A stretch of DNA of 64,000 bases from Trichomonas vaginalis G3. Its lineage: Eukaryota > Parabasalia > Trichomonadida > Trichomonadidae. The translations under genes and the position numbers were made by a program. The notes below the pieces were generated by a model. That model was not told the DNA's origin and made no database searches. It was given only the letters and a program-made list of their open reading frames with translations. Numbering within the stretch: position 1 is the stretch's first letter; every line of letters begins with the position of its first letter. Shown piece after piece: positions 19,422-30,316 of the stretch. The stretch is from positions 9,858,001 through 9,922,000 of the forward strand of contig NC_067205.1 of assembly GCF_026262505.1 (NCBI RefSeq), given 5' to 3'.

Positions 19422-19423
<2 letters not shown>
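19127..19423 (-). pseudogene. possible 3' end of a host gene, truncated by Polinton III
   Basis: Host-like DNA of about 300 bases between Polinton II and Polinton III. On the minus strand an open frame reads out of the A-tract (LNEGNYKIQLHNLRSLKIPN, then LLDTYMLEIYEF). A second frame just downstream closes with YILEHFEEFLEGFQRKE and a stop, so the gene end may be frame-shifted. No family is recognised. The evidence is weak. Confidence 0.3.
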
Positions 19424-19450
<27 letters not shown>

Positions 19451-19452
<2 letters not shown>

Positions 19453-20229
19453 GTAGTGGGCTTCCAGGACTTGTGCTTCTATGCCTGATGTTGAGTAGCA
19501 AAATTTAAGAGTCACTGATCAAACCGGATTGAAGGTCTCTTTTAATTTATAACATCTGTCATTTTACTCATGAATTTTCATGAAATTTACACGCAAAAAT
19601 ATCATTTTAAGGGTAGAATGGGTAATATCTAACCTCTTTTCTAACCTCTTTTTCTACCTCTTGAATTTTCATGAAAGATTTACACCAAAAATATATTTAG
19701 GGTAGAAGGGTATATCTACCTCTTTTCTAACCTCTTTTCTCCCTCTTGAATTTTCTGAAATTTACACCAAAAATATATTTTTTAGGGTAGAAGGGTATAT
19801 CTACCTCTTTTCTAACCTCTTTTCTACCCTCTTGAATTTTCATGAAATTTACACCAAATATAATTTTAGGGTAGAAGGGTATATCTAACCTCTTTCTAAC
19901 CTCTTTTCTACCCTCTTGAATTTTCATGAAATTTACACCAAAAATATACTACTAGGGTCATTTACGAAGAAATCTCAACAAAAGTCTTTACGATGAAAGT
20001 CTTGACAAGTTTTACGAACTTAAAGAAGTCTCAACAAAGTCTTTACGAAGAAGTCTTTAAACAAAGTCTTTACGAAGAAGTCTAACAAAGTCTTTACGAA
20101 GAGAAGTCTACAAAGTCTTTACGAAGAAGTCTTAACAAAAGTCTTTACGAAGAAATTCATGAAAATTCAAGAGGGTAAAAATGAGGTTAGAAAAGAGGGT
20201 TAGATATACCCTTCTACCTAAAATATTGT
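19451..20229. repeat. Polinton III subterminal repeats
   Basis: After the degenerate terminal hairpin come about five copies of a unit of roughly 75-80 bases (19600-19955) containing TTTACACCAAAAATATA, GGGTAGAAGG and TAACCTCTTTTCTACCC. About seven copies of a 25-base unit, AAGTCTTTACGAAGAAGTC, follow (about 19970-20155). There is no gene. Related words (GGGTAGAAGG, CTTCGTAAA) are present in the subterminal region of Polinton II. Confidence 0.8.
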
Positions 20230-23200
20230 AAAACTGACACCACAACAACAGTTGCAACAACAAATAATGAATGACCCCACTATGTTGCAACAAATGTCAA
20301 GCAATCCTATGCTTTTAAACCGAGTTCTTGGTGCACAGAGTGGAGGTTTAAGAGCGCACTTTTAGCGAAAATGGCAGGCTATGGTGGAGCTGCAGACGGA
20401 ACAGCCTATAACCCTCAAAGTCAAATGAATTTGAGTTCACTCAAAAATCAAAATATCAGATGTCAAAAAGTCAAACATAGACATACAAAGCAAATAAGTG
20501 AAAACGAAAAGAAACTAGAATATGACAGACACGCAAAGAAACTCAATGAGTTAAACGTAGAGAAAAAGAAGAAAGAAGAACAACTGAAAGAACTAAGTAC
20601 AGAGGAATATGCGAAAAAAGTGTCAGAAAAAGCAGCAGAAGTAGCAAAAATGGAACAGATGTTATAAATTTGAAAAACCATACTACTCAATATAAAGTAC
20701 TGAAAGATGAAGAGATAAACAAAAAGCCCTGAAGACATATATGGATAGCGATGAGTATAAAAAAGAAGTTGAAGCAAATGTAAAGGCAGAAAAACTTTTA
20801 CAGTTGCAAAACCAAACCGTACAGTATGAAAACTTAGCACAAGAAAGTAAAAATAACGACGCAGCCATGCAAAAGGCAATGAAAAGCGCAGAATATATAA
20901 AAGCTAACAATGACTGGTTAGATGCCCAAGCCAACGCCAAAGCAGCCCAACTTATAGGGTCAATAAGACAAAAATACAAGCGGATGAAGACAGTTCAAAT
21001 GAAGCTTTAACAAATGCTGACTTTAAGAACGCCTTCGAAGCTCTTCATAGTAAGGTGAAACAAGTGAACGACTTCTCATCTGGAAAGAAAACTGAAGTCT
21101 GAAGGTTTCGACAAAGAGTTAAAAGAAGTAGCACAAAAATATGACGAAAATAACAGATGCAGCAACGAGACAGGCAGTTCAAAGTGCCTATGACGCCGTT
21201 AGAGCAACTGTTGTGGAAAGTCAAGAAAAAGAGTTACAACAGACCAAAACAGACCTAGTAAATGCTTTCTTAAAAACGAAAAGTCAGGTAGGACATTATG
21301 CTGCAGATGGAACATATGTGCCAGCTGGTGGAACTTATATACCACCAAACCCTCCAAGAGAAGCACCTGCACCAGGACTACCTAAAACATTTACATCGTC
21401 ACATGGACACAGACACAAGCATGCACCAAAACCAACACAACAACCAACAGTTCAAAATCCAGCACAACAACAACAACCAGCACAACAACCACCTCCACAA
21501 CCAGCACAGCAACCAACAGTTCAAAACCCTGCACAACAACAACCACAAACAGAGCAAGGACATAAAAGAAGTAGAGAACAAGGAAACCAAGATTTCTTAA
21601 AAATGCTTAAAGAAGACTATGGTTACCCAGATACTCTTGACTTTAGTGACAGATATAAAGAAGCTATTAGAAAGTTCAAGGAAGGAAATACTGACCCGAA
21701 CCTATTTAGCTTTATGGCTCAGCACCAAATGGGATATAATTTCAAACCTGGAAAATACAAGCTCGCTAAGGGATATGATTTAATAGCATATCATCCAAAT
21801 GACATGACTGAATTTACTCCGAGATATTTGGTGTCAGAGCTAAATGACAATTCAACTCTCTTCATGAAACGCGTAAAAAATAGAGACGGAACGAAAGAAG
21901 AAAGGTTTATGAGTCCGGATGACTTAGATAGGGAACTTTTTAAAAACGGTCTCGGAATATATGAAATGCCAGCAGATGAGGTACAAGAAACTCCACAGGA
22001 AGAAGTTCAGATACAACCAGACATGGAAGAAATAGTTCAGCAACAACAGCTAGAAGAGCCTGAAGGAAACGAACAAGTCCCTCCTTTGGAAACTAACTTC
22101 ACAGAACTAGATGAAGATTTGGAACAGCCGAAAAATCTTGACCCTCAACAAGACTATGAGGTGAATATGGAATCTTTCCAAGAGTCTAAGAAAAATTCGG
22201 CTGACAGAGTAGAAAAATATCGAAAAATGTTTGCCGACATACAAAAGACTCCAACACCAGATGAAAATATTCAGCATAGAATGGAAGTACTGAAAGAAAA
22301 TGTACGCGAATACAATAACCCTTTTTACTTACGACCATATAACGTTCAATCTTTGGCTGAACTCGGTGAAAATAAAAGGTTAAATTTCAACAAAACATAT
22401 AGAAATGAAACATTGTTTAAAGTTCATTCAGAACCTAGCCAATATGGAAACAAACCTACTTTTGTTTCTGCAGACTATGGAACTACAATGAGATGGGGTC
22501 ATAAAGCTAACCCGGATAGGTGGTTCATAAACTTACAACCACAATTCCAAGAAGTTGTAGACGCAATGGAAGTGAATGGTGAACCAGATATAGCTGGTAT
22601 TTTCAGCGCGGCTTTAATGCCATTGAAAGATATGAAACATGCAGATATTTTGGACCAGTATGAAATGAACATGGCTGATGGAAATATAACACCTGACGTT
22701 CTAGAAATTTATCTCAAAGAACTACACAGAACCATAAAGATGGTATATTTGGTGAAGAGTTTAGAAAGAAGTTAGGGAGAGAAGGAAGAGAACCTATTGT
22801 ACATGACCTTGCAAACGAAAGTTTACAAAATGTCATAAAAACTTACTTTGCAGACAATGAACCGAGAAGGGATGAATATTTAAGAAAACTCAAATGGACA
22901 GTACCAAATGAAATGTTAGTATTGAAAAACATGTTCCTTGACAAAATAAAACCAACTACAGAAATAAATGACGCAAGCCTGAAACATTGGGTAAAAGCTT
23001 TCCCATTCACAAAAGATATATTGGTAACATGGAAAGAAAACCAGAATGGCTACAAAAACATATATTTGGAAACGAGCTTATTCCATATGGACAAGCTCTG
23101 TTTGAAGAGCTTGAACCGGAAACTCAGGAAAGAGTCATGCAAACAATACGCGAAGACTCAAATACAAACTATGACAAAATCTTTCTAGGATATAGGTTAC

Positions 23201-23467
23201 CTGAGATGGGCGACCAGAGCCCAAAGGCAAAAAGGACATGGGAAATTTACAACATACTAGGTGAACATGAGGCAAAGATGCAACAACTTGAAGCAGAGGG
23301 CAAGTTACCAAAAGCGACACCAAAGAAGAAGAGTAGAACAAAGTGAAAATAGTGAAGAAGTAACTTCATCTAGTGAAAGTAGTGGCAATGAAGGAAAAAG
23401 AAGAGTTAAAAACTCAGTCAGGAAGAAAGTAAAGCTTGGTCCGAGTGGGTTCTATTATGACACATAA
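20230..23467 (+). pseudogene. large coiled-coil and Pro/Gln-rich structural block, broken copy in Polinton III
   Basis: Order: Gln-rich start, coiled coil (KKKKEEQLKELSTEEYAKKV), further helical segments, a Pro/Gln/His linker (PAQQPTVQNPAQQQ) with HGHRHKH, a globular region (MSPDDLDRELFKNGLGIYEM; NPDRWFINLQPQFQEVVDAM) and a Lys/Ser-rich basic end. It is the largest coding block beside the capsid gene and matches 7764-11038. It has several breaks. It is probably a structural or core protein of the virion; the family is unknown. Confidence 0.55.
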
Positions 23468-23499
23468 ATCCAACTATTCTATATTTTTACCCATATGAA

Positions 23500-25104
23500 A
23501 TGTACGCCGCTCAGAATATAACGCCAACAGTTTTGGATGCCATGAACGGAAATGTTTCCGAATGGTATAACGAATGCGACAATGCCATTAGAAGGTCAGA
23601 AATAGTTCCTGGAACTTACGAATATACAACTGCTGTTTCTTATGGAAATGTAGGTGAGTTTGGAGAAGGTTCTTCAACAACAGTAGATATTGCTTGCGAC
23701 AGGTTTCATATTATTTCTATTGACAACTCATTCTTATACGTGGAACAAGACATTGAAATAAAACCTTCTGCCAAGTTGTCTGACAAGAAAGGTTGCAATG
23801 GAATTTTCTATGTCGGATACCAATATGCTCCAGAAGTTTTCATGGGATATAAGATATATTCTAACTCTGACTTAGTTCAAACAGTAACATGGGCAAACTA
23901 TGAATGGTTCGCTTTGAGAAACTCAGTACAACCACAAGCTAGAGAACAAACAGACCAATATGCAACTATTGAGAAAATAAGAAGACTTGACCCTAACGTT
24001 CCAGGAGTTTATGTTAACCTTTCTGGTTCAGATGGAAATGCTGTCACTAAAGTAAAACTGAAACTTAGAGTTCCTTTGTCATCTTTCCTCATCTTCAGGT
24101 TTTTAAGATACTTGCCAAACTGGGCAGGAAAAATTTCTATCGAACTTACTCCAAGCAAAAATAACTTAGTCATTGCACCAACACAAGACCCATTCACTCT
24201 TACTGTAGCTGGAACTGGTGGAGCCAAGTTCTGTGACTTTTGCAAAGACAAAGTTGACTTAGACTTTGGTTTCTCAAACTTCAACACTGAAGTAAACTAT
24301 TATTTCAATGCTGCTGGAACTGCTTGGGACCCAGTTAAGTTCACATGCGAAAAATTTGAATGCAAGAGAATAGAAAGCAGACTTGCAGTCTATATGTTGG
24401 ACCCAGATATTTCAAATGCTTTAGCTGCCAAATATATTGCAGTTCCACTTATGTTCCCTATACACCAAATATCTGTCAAAGACTTTGCAGGTGAAGTTGG
24501 AAACCAAAGTGCTGACCCAGGTGCAAGAACAGATATTGCCTTAACAACTGCAATGAAACATGCAGATACTATGTTTGTACTGTTCAGACGAACTATAAAT
24601 GACTATTCTTGTTTCTACAACCCCGGTATTAAATATCATATAAACATAGATGGCAAATATTATCCAAGAGAAGAATATTCTACAGTTGAGGATATGAGGT
24701 CATACAACTTGACATTAGATGCTATGAACTTTAACAACAACTTCACAACAACCATTAACCCTGAAATGCAAAGTTCTATTATGCCATATGTGAAAGTATG
24801 GACTCATACAGGAGGTCAAAAAACTCAATATACAAATGGAGACCGTTCAAACTTTTGGCTTGGCATTCCATTTGCTGACTCAGAAGACTTTATGGGTGGT
24901 ATTTCAACTGTTGGTACAGTTCAAATACAATATACTGGTGACAGAGACGGTCCAGATGAATTGAAAGCAAAGAAGTTTACAAAACCAATAGCACTTTTCA
25001 CGGAAGATGCTCTTTTGAAGATTCGTTCGATGAAACCTGCTGGGGCTCCTCAGATTGGCATAACGACAGCTTCCATCGAGCAGATTTTGGCAGCAGGTCA
25101 GTAA
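23500..25104 (+). CDS. major capsid protein, double jelly roll (Polinton III)
   Basis: 534 residues from MYAAQNITPTVLDAMNGN; the leader TATTTTTACCCATATGAA precedes the ATG. The beta-rich sequence has a first barrel containing FLRYLPNWAGKISIELTPSK, a pattern seen in Polinton/PLV major capsid proteins. The second barrel contains the long well-conserved stretch RTDIALTTAMKHADTMFVLF through MPYVKVWTHTGGQKT. The size is normal for the family (about 500-650). It forms trimeric capsomers in Polinton-like virions. This copy appears whole. It is tail to tail with the small gene at 25171. Confidence 0.85.
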   Translation: MYAAQNITPTVLDAMNGNVSEWYNECDNAIRRSEIVPGTYEYTTAVSYGNVGEFGEGSSTTVDIACDRFHIISIDNSFLYVEQDIEIKPSAKLSDKKGCNGIFYVGYQYAPEVFMGYKIYSNSDLVQTVTWANYEWFALRNSVQPQAREQTDQYATIEKIRRLDPNVPGVYVNLSGSDGNAVTKVKLKLRVPLSSFLIFRFLRYLPNWAGKISIELTPSKNNLVIAPTQDPFTLTVAGTGGAKFCDFCKDKVDLDFGFSNFNTEVNYYFNAAGTAWDPVKFTCEKFECKRIESRLAVYMLDPDISNALAAKYIAVPLMFPIHQISVKDFAGEVGNQSADPGARTDIALTTAMKHADTMFVLFRRTINDYSCFYNPGIKYHINIDGKYYPREEYSTVEDMRSYNLTLDAMNFNNNFTTTINPEMQSSIMPYVKVWTHTGGQKTQYTNGDRSNFWLGIPFADSEDFMGGISTVGTVQIQYTGDRDGPDELKAKKFTKPIALFTEDALLKIRSMKPAGAPQIGITTASIEQILAAGQ

Positions 25105-25170
25105 GTTGTTCTTGAACTGACTTCTCTCCGTCAAATATTGACAGTACGCCAGTTTTGACATAATATTGTA

Positions 25171-25416
25171 TTATAAACTTTCCTTTAGAAATATCGTCAG
25201 TTTTGTTGTTATATTTTTGTCTGCTTCAAGAACTTTCACCATTTCGGTTATACCAACTTTCTTTGCTTTATGAAAATATTTTGGTTCAGCAAAGACTGCT
25301 ATTCTATAACATTTTCCATTGTTTGTATAAAGAACTATTCTGTCAATGTATTTGTATTGTTTGTGTGTGTAAACTTTGTTTTGCTTCAATTCGAAGAGAT
25401 ACTCGAATACGTCCAT
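25171..25416 (-). CDS. 81-residue unknown protein opposite the capsid gene (Polinton III)
   Basis: Nearly identical to the gene at 5816-6061. It starts MDVFEYLFELKQNKVYTHKQ and ends KLTIFLKESL. It is divergent from the next gene across 18 bp (25417-25434, TTTTTATTCTAAGTAAA). Conserved frame in two copies. The function is unknown. Confidence 0.6.
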   Translation of the reverse strand: MDVFEYLFELKQNKVYTHKQYKYIDRIVLYTNNGKCYRIAVFAEPKYFHKAKKVGITEMVKVLEADKNITTKLTIFLKESL

Positions 25417-25434
25417 CTTTTTATTCTAAGTAAA

Positions 25435-26016
25435 ATGTCATTTCCGAAAAATAGAAGCGTAAGTGTTTCAAAAGGTTTAATGGCGGTGGCAGATGTGAAG
25501 TTAAATTCACCAACTCAAACAAACAGTCAAAGTGTTATTGTCAATGTCAAAGACAGAGATGTTGAAGTGGGGAAACCATACGAGGACGAAGATGGTATAA
25601 CAATAGTTCCTGTAAAAGAACAACCAACATACCCTGAAGTTAGCAGAGACTTAAGTTCTGTTGCAGATATTCGAAACGACTACCAACAACTGAAAGACAA
25701 ACTTCAAACTCAGGAGAAGATTTGTCAAGCTTTAGGTATAATGTTAAACTTGGTCGAACACAACCCTGTAAAAGTGAACTCATATGTCATTGCACCTCAT
25801 GAAGTTTTGAAAGAACTATTGAAACTTTTGACAGAGGCAGACGATATAAACATCAAAGAAATAGAACCCGACGTTAGTTGCTGTGGTGTTTCATATAATG
25901 TCATTGACAAGATATACGTTATGAAAGGAGGTGAAACGTTGAACTTAAAATATAGTTTCCCAGACGTTATAAAAATATTTGACGACCACAACATTTCATT
26001 AAAATTTATTTGCTAA
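25435..26016 (+). CDS. 193-residue unknown protein between capsid and penton genes
   Basis: Start at MSFPKNRSVSVSKGLMAVAD (25435), which directly follows TCTAAGTAAA. A longer upstream frame covers the opposite gene and is rejected. Layout: basic N terminus, acidic linker (VGKPYEDEDGITIVPVKEQP), helices (LVEHNPVKVNSYVIAPHEVL) and a C-terminal beta part with a CC pair (DVSCCGVSYNVIDKIYVM). It is separated from the penton gene by 4 bases. It appears whole and is likely a minor virion or assembly factor. Confidence 0.65.
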   Translation: MSFPKNRSVSVSKGLMAVADVKLNSPTQTNSQSVIVNVKDRDVEVGKPYEDEDGITIVPVKEQPTYPEVSRDLSSVADIRNDYQQLKDKLQTQEKICQALGIMLNLVEHNPVKVNSYVIAPHEVLKELLKLLTEADDINIKEIEPDVSCCGVSYNVIDKIYVMKGGETLNLKYSFPDVIKIFDDHNISLKFIC

Positions 26017-26020
26017 GTAA

Positions 26021-26803
26021 ATGGCAGAAGACACAATGGTTTATACTATTACGACTAAAAACCCTGAGTCATATAATTCTATAACAACAAACTTACAAAG
26101 TCCTCAAGGACGATATTGTAAACTAACTTTAAACACAATGACGACTAAAGCCTGTTTTGCTCTTTTGACACCAGAAGATTTTATTGTTGTGAATGGTAAA
26201 AAATACTCCTTTGAAGATACTTACTCAGATATACCACCAACAGGTTTTGTTGACTTATTTAATACTTTAAGTACGGGTGTAAAATGTGCTGCAACTAGAG
26301 CAGGTTTCATTATGTTTGGATGTCCGACTGAGTTTACTATAAACAATATGAGCTATAATACAAAACTTATATCTGGTTTTTACTACCAACAATTTCCTAT
26401 AACAGGAAAAGGTGTCATACAAGGAATGTCTGTTCCATTGACTTTAAGTACACCTATTTTATATATTGTTTCAAACTTAGGTTCAAAGTGTTATTCGAAT
26501 GTCGACAGAAACTACTATGACCAAAAGATACTTATGCGTATAAATAACACATTCTCTGCTGGTTTGCCTATTGTTCATTCGAATGCAGAGTTTTCAGCTT
26601 TAGTAAACTCAAACACTTTAGCAAACATTAACCTTAGTTGACGCAAACTTTGTTCCTGTAAAACTTTATGTCCTATGTATTTGTCAATGACGGCAGAAAG
26701 TTTCGAATTGGAAGATGCAACTGGTGAAAGTATTGTATTACAAGAACAACTTCAACAACAAATAGCTCAAGAACAACAAATGCAACAAATAGCTCAAGAA
26801 TAA
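26021..26803 (+). pseudogene. penton-like minor capsid protein (Polinton III), altered copy
   Basis: Begins MAEDTMVYTITTKNPESYNS. Beta-strand-rich to about residue 200 (CKLTLNTMTTKACFALLTPE, LISGFYYQQFPITGKGVIQ). The 3' part encodes a Gln-rich tail of QQ-containing repeats. The place after the capsid gene and the predicted single-jelly-roll composition fit the Polinton penton. The copy has a small number of breaks. The assignment rests on context and strand pattern. Confidence 0.6.
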
Positions 26804-26831
26804 AAAAAATATTTTTTTTATTTTTATAAAA

Positions 26832-28066
26832 ATGTACAGAATAGATGTTTCAGATTTTTATGACTTCCAAACATTCAGAAATATGTGTCCATTTCGAGAC
26901 TATAACAAAGCAGTCGAGAATTTGAAACGTTTAGTCATTTATGTTGACTCTGCCCCAGAATGTTATGTTATGAAAGAATGGGATGTAGTCTTTAACAAAC
27001 CTAAAGCAACAATAGTTTCAGAACAAGAATGTAGACAGAAACTTAAGAAAATAAAAGTTGTACAAGTTGGCATGAAGATGTTAGATGCTTGGGATATCTT
27101 ATTGTCAAAGTTAGAAGATTTTTCAGTTCGAGGTATAAAGTTCTATACACCTTCTCCAAACTTCTATTCTATCTTCACTGGATATAAATACGAACAAGTA
27201 GAATGGAAAGAAAATATTATAGAAGCTTGGTTAGACCATGTCAAAGAAATTATATGCAATGGAAACGAAAGATCTATGAGTATATCTTATGTTGGTTTGC
27301 AAACATCTTACAACATCCAAGTGCTAAAAATGAAACTGCTCTCATTATAATTGGAAAACAAGGAACAGGTAAGAACACTTTCTTTACAGATATCTTATGC
27401 AAACTGTTAGAGGGCTATTCGAATCCGAATATGACAAACTTAGAAAACATCTGCGGTAAATTTAACTCTTCAATAGAGAATATGAAACTTATAGTATGTA
27501 ACGAACTTCAAAGTATAGATACAACAAAAGTTTTGAACTCAGATGCTTTGAAGAGTCTTATAACAGACAAAGTTGGAGTTGTTGAAAGAAAATATAAAGA
27601 CCAAAGAGTTTGTGAAAATGTTGCAAACTTCGTTATGGTTTCAAACAATGCTGTTCCGATGAAGTTAGAAAGTTCTGACAGAAGATATGTAGTTGTCAGA
27701 ACGTCAGATTCTCATATGCAAGATACAGAATATTTTGACGCTTTGTCAGAAACTTTGACATCTGACTTTTACAACCACTTGTTCTCATATTTCATGACAT
27801 TAGATATTTCTAAGTTCAATCCAAGACAAATTCCACATACCGAAGAGAGACAAACATTGTTAGAAGCAAACAAGAGTGTATATGAACTGTTCATAGATGA
27901 AACTGACTTTGTGTCATTAGATGAAAGGTCATTGTACGATTCGTATAAACAATATTGTCAAGAATATGGTTATATGACAGCGTCTAAACGAACATTCTTG
28001 GCAAATGTCAAAAGTCTTTTAGACGTACAGAATGGTGTATATACAAAGAAAAATTTTTCTGAGTAA
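26832..28066 (+). pseudogene. D5-like SF3 helicase (Polinton III), altered copy
   Basis: Start MYRIDVSDFYDFQTFRNMCP after the leader TTTTTATAAAA. The N-terminal D5-like region is about 170 residues. The SF3 core has Walker A IGKQGTGKNTFF, Walker B LIVCNELQSID, and motif C VMVSNNAVPMKLESSDRRYV with its conserved Asn pair and following Arg. SF3 helicases unwind replication origins as hexamers in viruses. The gene is not part of the minimal Polinton core. The C-terminal winged-helix-like part ends KSLLDVQNGVYTKKNFSE. A small number of breaks. Confidence 0.8.
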
Positions 28067-28105
28067 ATTTTAAAAAAAAATATATTTTTTTATCCGATAG
28101 AAAAG

Positions 28106-28525
28106 ATGACGAAATTCATCTCAGTAAACAAGTACATGACAGAAGTCAAAGAAGAACTAGACCCATTCACATATTTGAATGTTTACTTCTACCATTTTGA
28201 AAAGTCTTCATTCAGCAAAGTTTGGAACATCGAACCAGTTAAGTTTGCTATTGTGACTAAAAATGGTGCGAAATTTGAAGACTTAGACATAGAAGGTTTG
28301 TTAGCAGTCAAAGAAAGTTTTGACAGAAGGTTCTCAAACCTTAAAGAAGGCAAAGCATACAAACTTGTTATACCTTATGAACCAAAGAAAGCAGACGACT
28401 ATGAATATTATGAGTCTAAAGTTGTAGAAGTTCAAGGTAAATTGGGTAAAAAGATTTTAGAGTCTAAGCCAGTGTTTGCTCCTAAAGAGGAAGAGAACAT
28501 TGACATTGACCCAGAAATGTTCTAA
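28106..28525 (+). CDS. 139-residue unknown protein between helicase and ATPase
   Basis: MTKFISVNKYMTEVKEELDP, beta-rich middle (FTYLNVYFYHFEKSSFSKVW; YKLVIPYEPKKADDYEYY), acidic end (PKEEENIDIDPEMF). It appears whole. An oligonucleotide-binding fold with an acidic tail would suit a neighbour of the helicase, but no signature can be claimed. The stop lies close to the convergent Lys/Glu-rich gene. Confidence 0.6.
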   Translation: MTKFISVNKYMTEVKEELDPFTYLNVYFYHFEKSSFSKVWNIEPVKFAIVTKNGAKFEDLDIEGLLAVKESFDRRFSNLKEGKAYKLVIPYEPKKADDYEYYESKVVEVQGKLGKKILESKPVFAPKEEENIDIDPEMF

Positions 28526-28591
28526 AAATAAAATTTTATTTTTACATGTCAAATTTCTTCTTCTCTGGCTCTGGTTCTTTCTTCTCTTCTT

Positions 28592-28987
28592 CTACTTTTC
28601 TTTTCTTTCTTTCTCTCTTCTTCTTTCTGGTGGAGTTATGTCAAACTTCTCAGAACCATATTTTTGTAAAAGTTCTTTGTCCTTTAATAGCTCTTCTATT
28701 CTGTTTTCTATTTCATCTTCAAGAACAGCGCATGTGTCTTCTTTGCATTCTAAGAAGTTTTGTTGGACTTCATCTCTCCAAGAGGCGTCATCTCTGTCAA
28801 CAAGTCTGTCATTGACAAATTTTAAGACTGCTCTGCTTAATGTTTTATGGTTCTTGTCATATTCCCAGAAACAGAACTTTAGAACAAATTCACCTTTCTT
28901 GTTTACACTATGTAAGATTTTATGGTCGACAGATGTTTTGCTGTCGAAAAGTTTATCTCGAATATAGATAGCGAAATCGCTAGACAT
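28592..28987 (-). CDS. 131-residue Lys/Glu-rich protein divergent from the ATPase
   Basis: Starts MSSDFAIYIRDKLFDSKTSV. It is mostly helical, with a charged segment (EIENRIEELLKDKELLQKYG) and a basic end (PPERRREKERKEK). The ATG at 28987 faces the ATPase ATG at 29024 across 36 bases. The reading frame may continue a little further with more charged residues. The function is unknown. Confidence 0.55.
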   Translation of the reverse strand: MSSDFAIYIRDKLFDSKTSVDHKILHSVNKKGEFVLKFCFWEYDKNHKTLSRAVLKFVNDRLVDRDDASWRDEVQQNFLECKEDTCAVLEDEIENRIEELLKDKELLQKYGSEKFDITPPERRREKERKEK

Positions 28988-29023
28988 TTTCTAAAAGATA
29001 AAAATTTTAATTTTTCTAAAAAT

Positions 29024-29899
29024 ATGTTAGAAAAAAAGTTTGCTGACATTGACAAAAAATTTGAGAATGTTTTAAATAAGAACAAGAGGAAGTTGGAAAA
29101 TGCTCAGATAAAACCCATACATGACAAGTTCTTATTTGCTCAGAATGGTATAACAGGTCTAATTGCACCACCTGGGTCGGGTAAGACTTTCACTTATCTT
29201 AAAATGGCTGCACAACAACAAGAACTAGATGAGAAGAACCCATTCTATGAGTTAGTTGTCATTTGTAGTACTTCTGGTCAATTTGACCAAACCGTCAATT
29301 CGTTCAAAGATATTATAAAGAAGTCTAAGTTAGTATGTATAAAAGACTCTGAGTTGTTAGATTGGATAAAGAAGTACCAAAGAAGGGTTTTGAAGTACAA
29401 TGCTATAAATGAGTATATAAATTCGAAGTTTAAAGACCCAAATGAGGAAATGCAGAGAATATTAGAGAAGAAACACTTCAGAAACAAACAGAAAGAGATA
29501 GAATACATTTCGAAGAAATTGCAATCTTACGATTGGAAGATATACCCTCATAGATGTCTTCTTATCTTAGATGACTTTGCTTCTCATCCTTTGTTAAAGA
29601 ATAGAGAACAAGACATGTGTCGAATTCTTAAGAAGCTCAGACACTTTAACATCTCTGTTGTCATTTGTGTACAGACAGCAAAGAGTTTAAGTAAGGATGT
29701 AAAGAGAATACTTACTGACATTGTACTTTTCCCCGGATTGTCCGAAGACGATTTCATGGAACTTATGAAAGAGTCCATGGCAGGTAAGTTTGACAGACAT
29801 GAACTATGGGAGAAGTACAAAGTCATACAAGACCCTCATACTTCTTTCAGAATTCATATCTACGCAAACAAAGTTCAAATTGTAAAAGGTCAAGCGTAA
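29024..29899 (+). CDS. A32/FtsK-HerA-type genome-packaging ATPase (Polinton III)
   Basis: 291 residues; start at MLEKKFADIDKKFENVLNKN (29024). The ATG at 28922 is rejected because it lies inside the divergent gene. Walker A APPGSGKTFTYL is near residue 54, Walker B LLILDDFASH near 166, and the Gln strand VVICVQTAKS near 205. The core A32-type order is complete. It drives DNA into preformed capsids. It appears whole, with normal length for the family (about 250-300). Confidence 0.88.
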   Translation: MLEKKFADIDKKFENVLNKNKRKLENAQIKPIHDKFLFAQNGITGLIAPPGSGKTFTYLKMAAQQQELDEKNPFYELVVICSTSGQFDQTVNSFKDIIKKSKLVCIKDSELLDWIKKYQRRVLKYNAINEYINSKFKDPNEEMQRILEKKHFRNKQKEIEYISKKLQSYDWKIYPHRCLLILDDFASHPLLKNREQDMCRILKKLRHFNISVVICVQTAKSLSKDVKRILTDIVLFPGLSEDDFMELMKESMAGKFDRHELWEKYKVIQDPHTSFRIHIYANKVQIVKGQA

Positions 29900-29992
29900 A
29901 AAATGTAAGTGTTTGGTCTTAGTCTGTTGTGGTGCTGGGGCTGTCGGTTCTTCTGGCTTTGGAAGACATTCAGGAAGAGGAACGTCAGTCAT
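29880..29992 (-). CDS. Pro-rich N terminus of an accessory protein
   Basis: Starts MTDVPLPECLPKPEEPTAPA. It resembles the start MSDVPPTEPISQPEEPKAPP at 62983 in Polinton IV, so the same gene family sits on one side of the 22-bp array in both elements. Here only a short piece is present and it overlaps the ATPase 3' end. Fossil remnant. Confidence 0.35.
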
Positions 29993-30009
29993 CCGTTTGT
30001 GTCCTGTCG

Positions 30010-30215
30010 GAAGGAAAATTTTTTCCAGTTGTCGGGAAAATTTTTTCCTGTCGGAAGGAAAAATTTTTTCTGTCGTTCGACCAAAAAGTTCTCAATTTTC
30101 GAAAATTTGAATGGTTTACGGACGGACAACAGGAAAATTTTTTCCAGTTGTCGGGAAATTTTTTTCCAGTTGTCGGGAAATTTTTTTCCAGTTGTCGGGA
30201 AATTTTTTCCCTGTC
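30010..30215. repeat. 22-bp tandem array (Polinton III)
   Basis: Unit CAGTTGTCGGGAAATTTTTT plus TC. Successive CAGTTG words start at 30145, 30167 and 30189, exactly 22 bp apart, with more degenerate units from about 30010. The units include a partial palindrome GGAAA/TTTCC. The array lies between the two divergent accessory frames at 29992 and 30233. Confidence 0.85.
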
Positions 30216-30232
30216 GGATGGAAGGACTCGGA

Positions 30233-30307
30233 ATGCCAGAAGGATTTGACAAGACAATTTACCTTATAGAGCTACCTGAGCCATCTGAAGTCAAGCTTGA
30301 AAAATAA
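30233..30307 (+). pseudogene. remnant related to the gene at 62121-62567
   Basis: The short frame MPEGFDKTIYLIELPEPSEV resembles the start of the Polinton IV gene (DEAIYLIEINELV). It lies at the matching place beside the 22-bp array. Fossil remnant of that accessory gene. Confidence 0.4.
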
Positions 30308-30316
30308 ATGGTTCAT

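Noticed and set aside
25203-25434. Plus-strand frames extending upstream of 25435
   Set aside because: They are the shadow of the conserved minus-strand gene at 25171-25416.
28922-29023. Upstream ATG extension of the packaging ATPase
   Set aside because: It lies inside the divergent Lys/Glu-rich gene, and the T-rich leader directly precedes the ATG at 29024.
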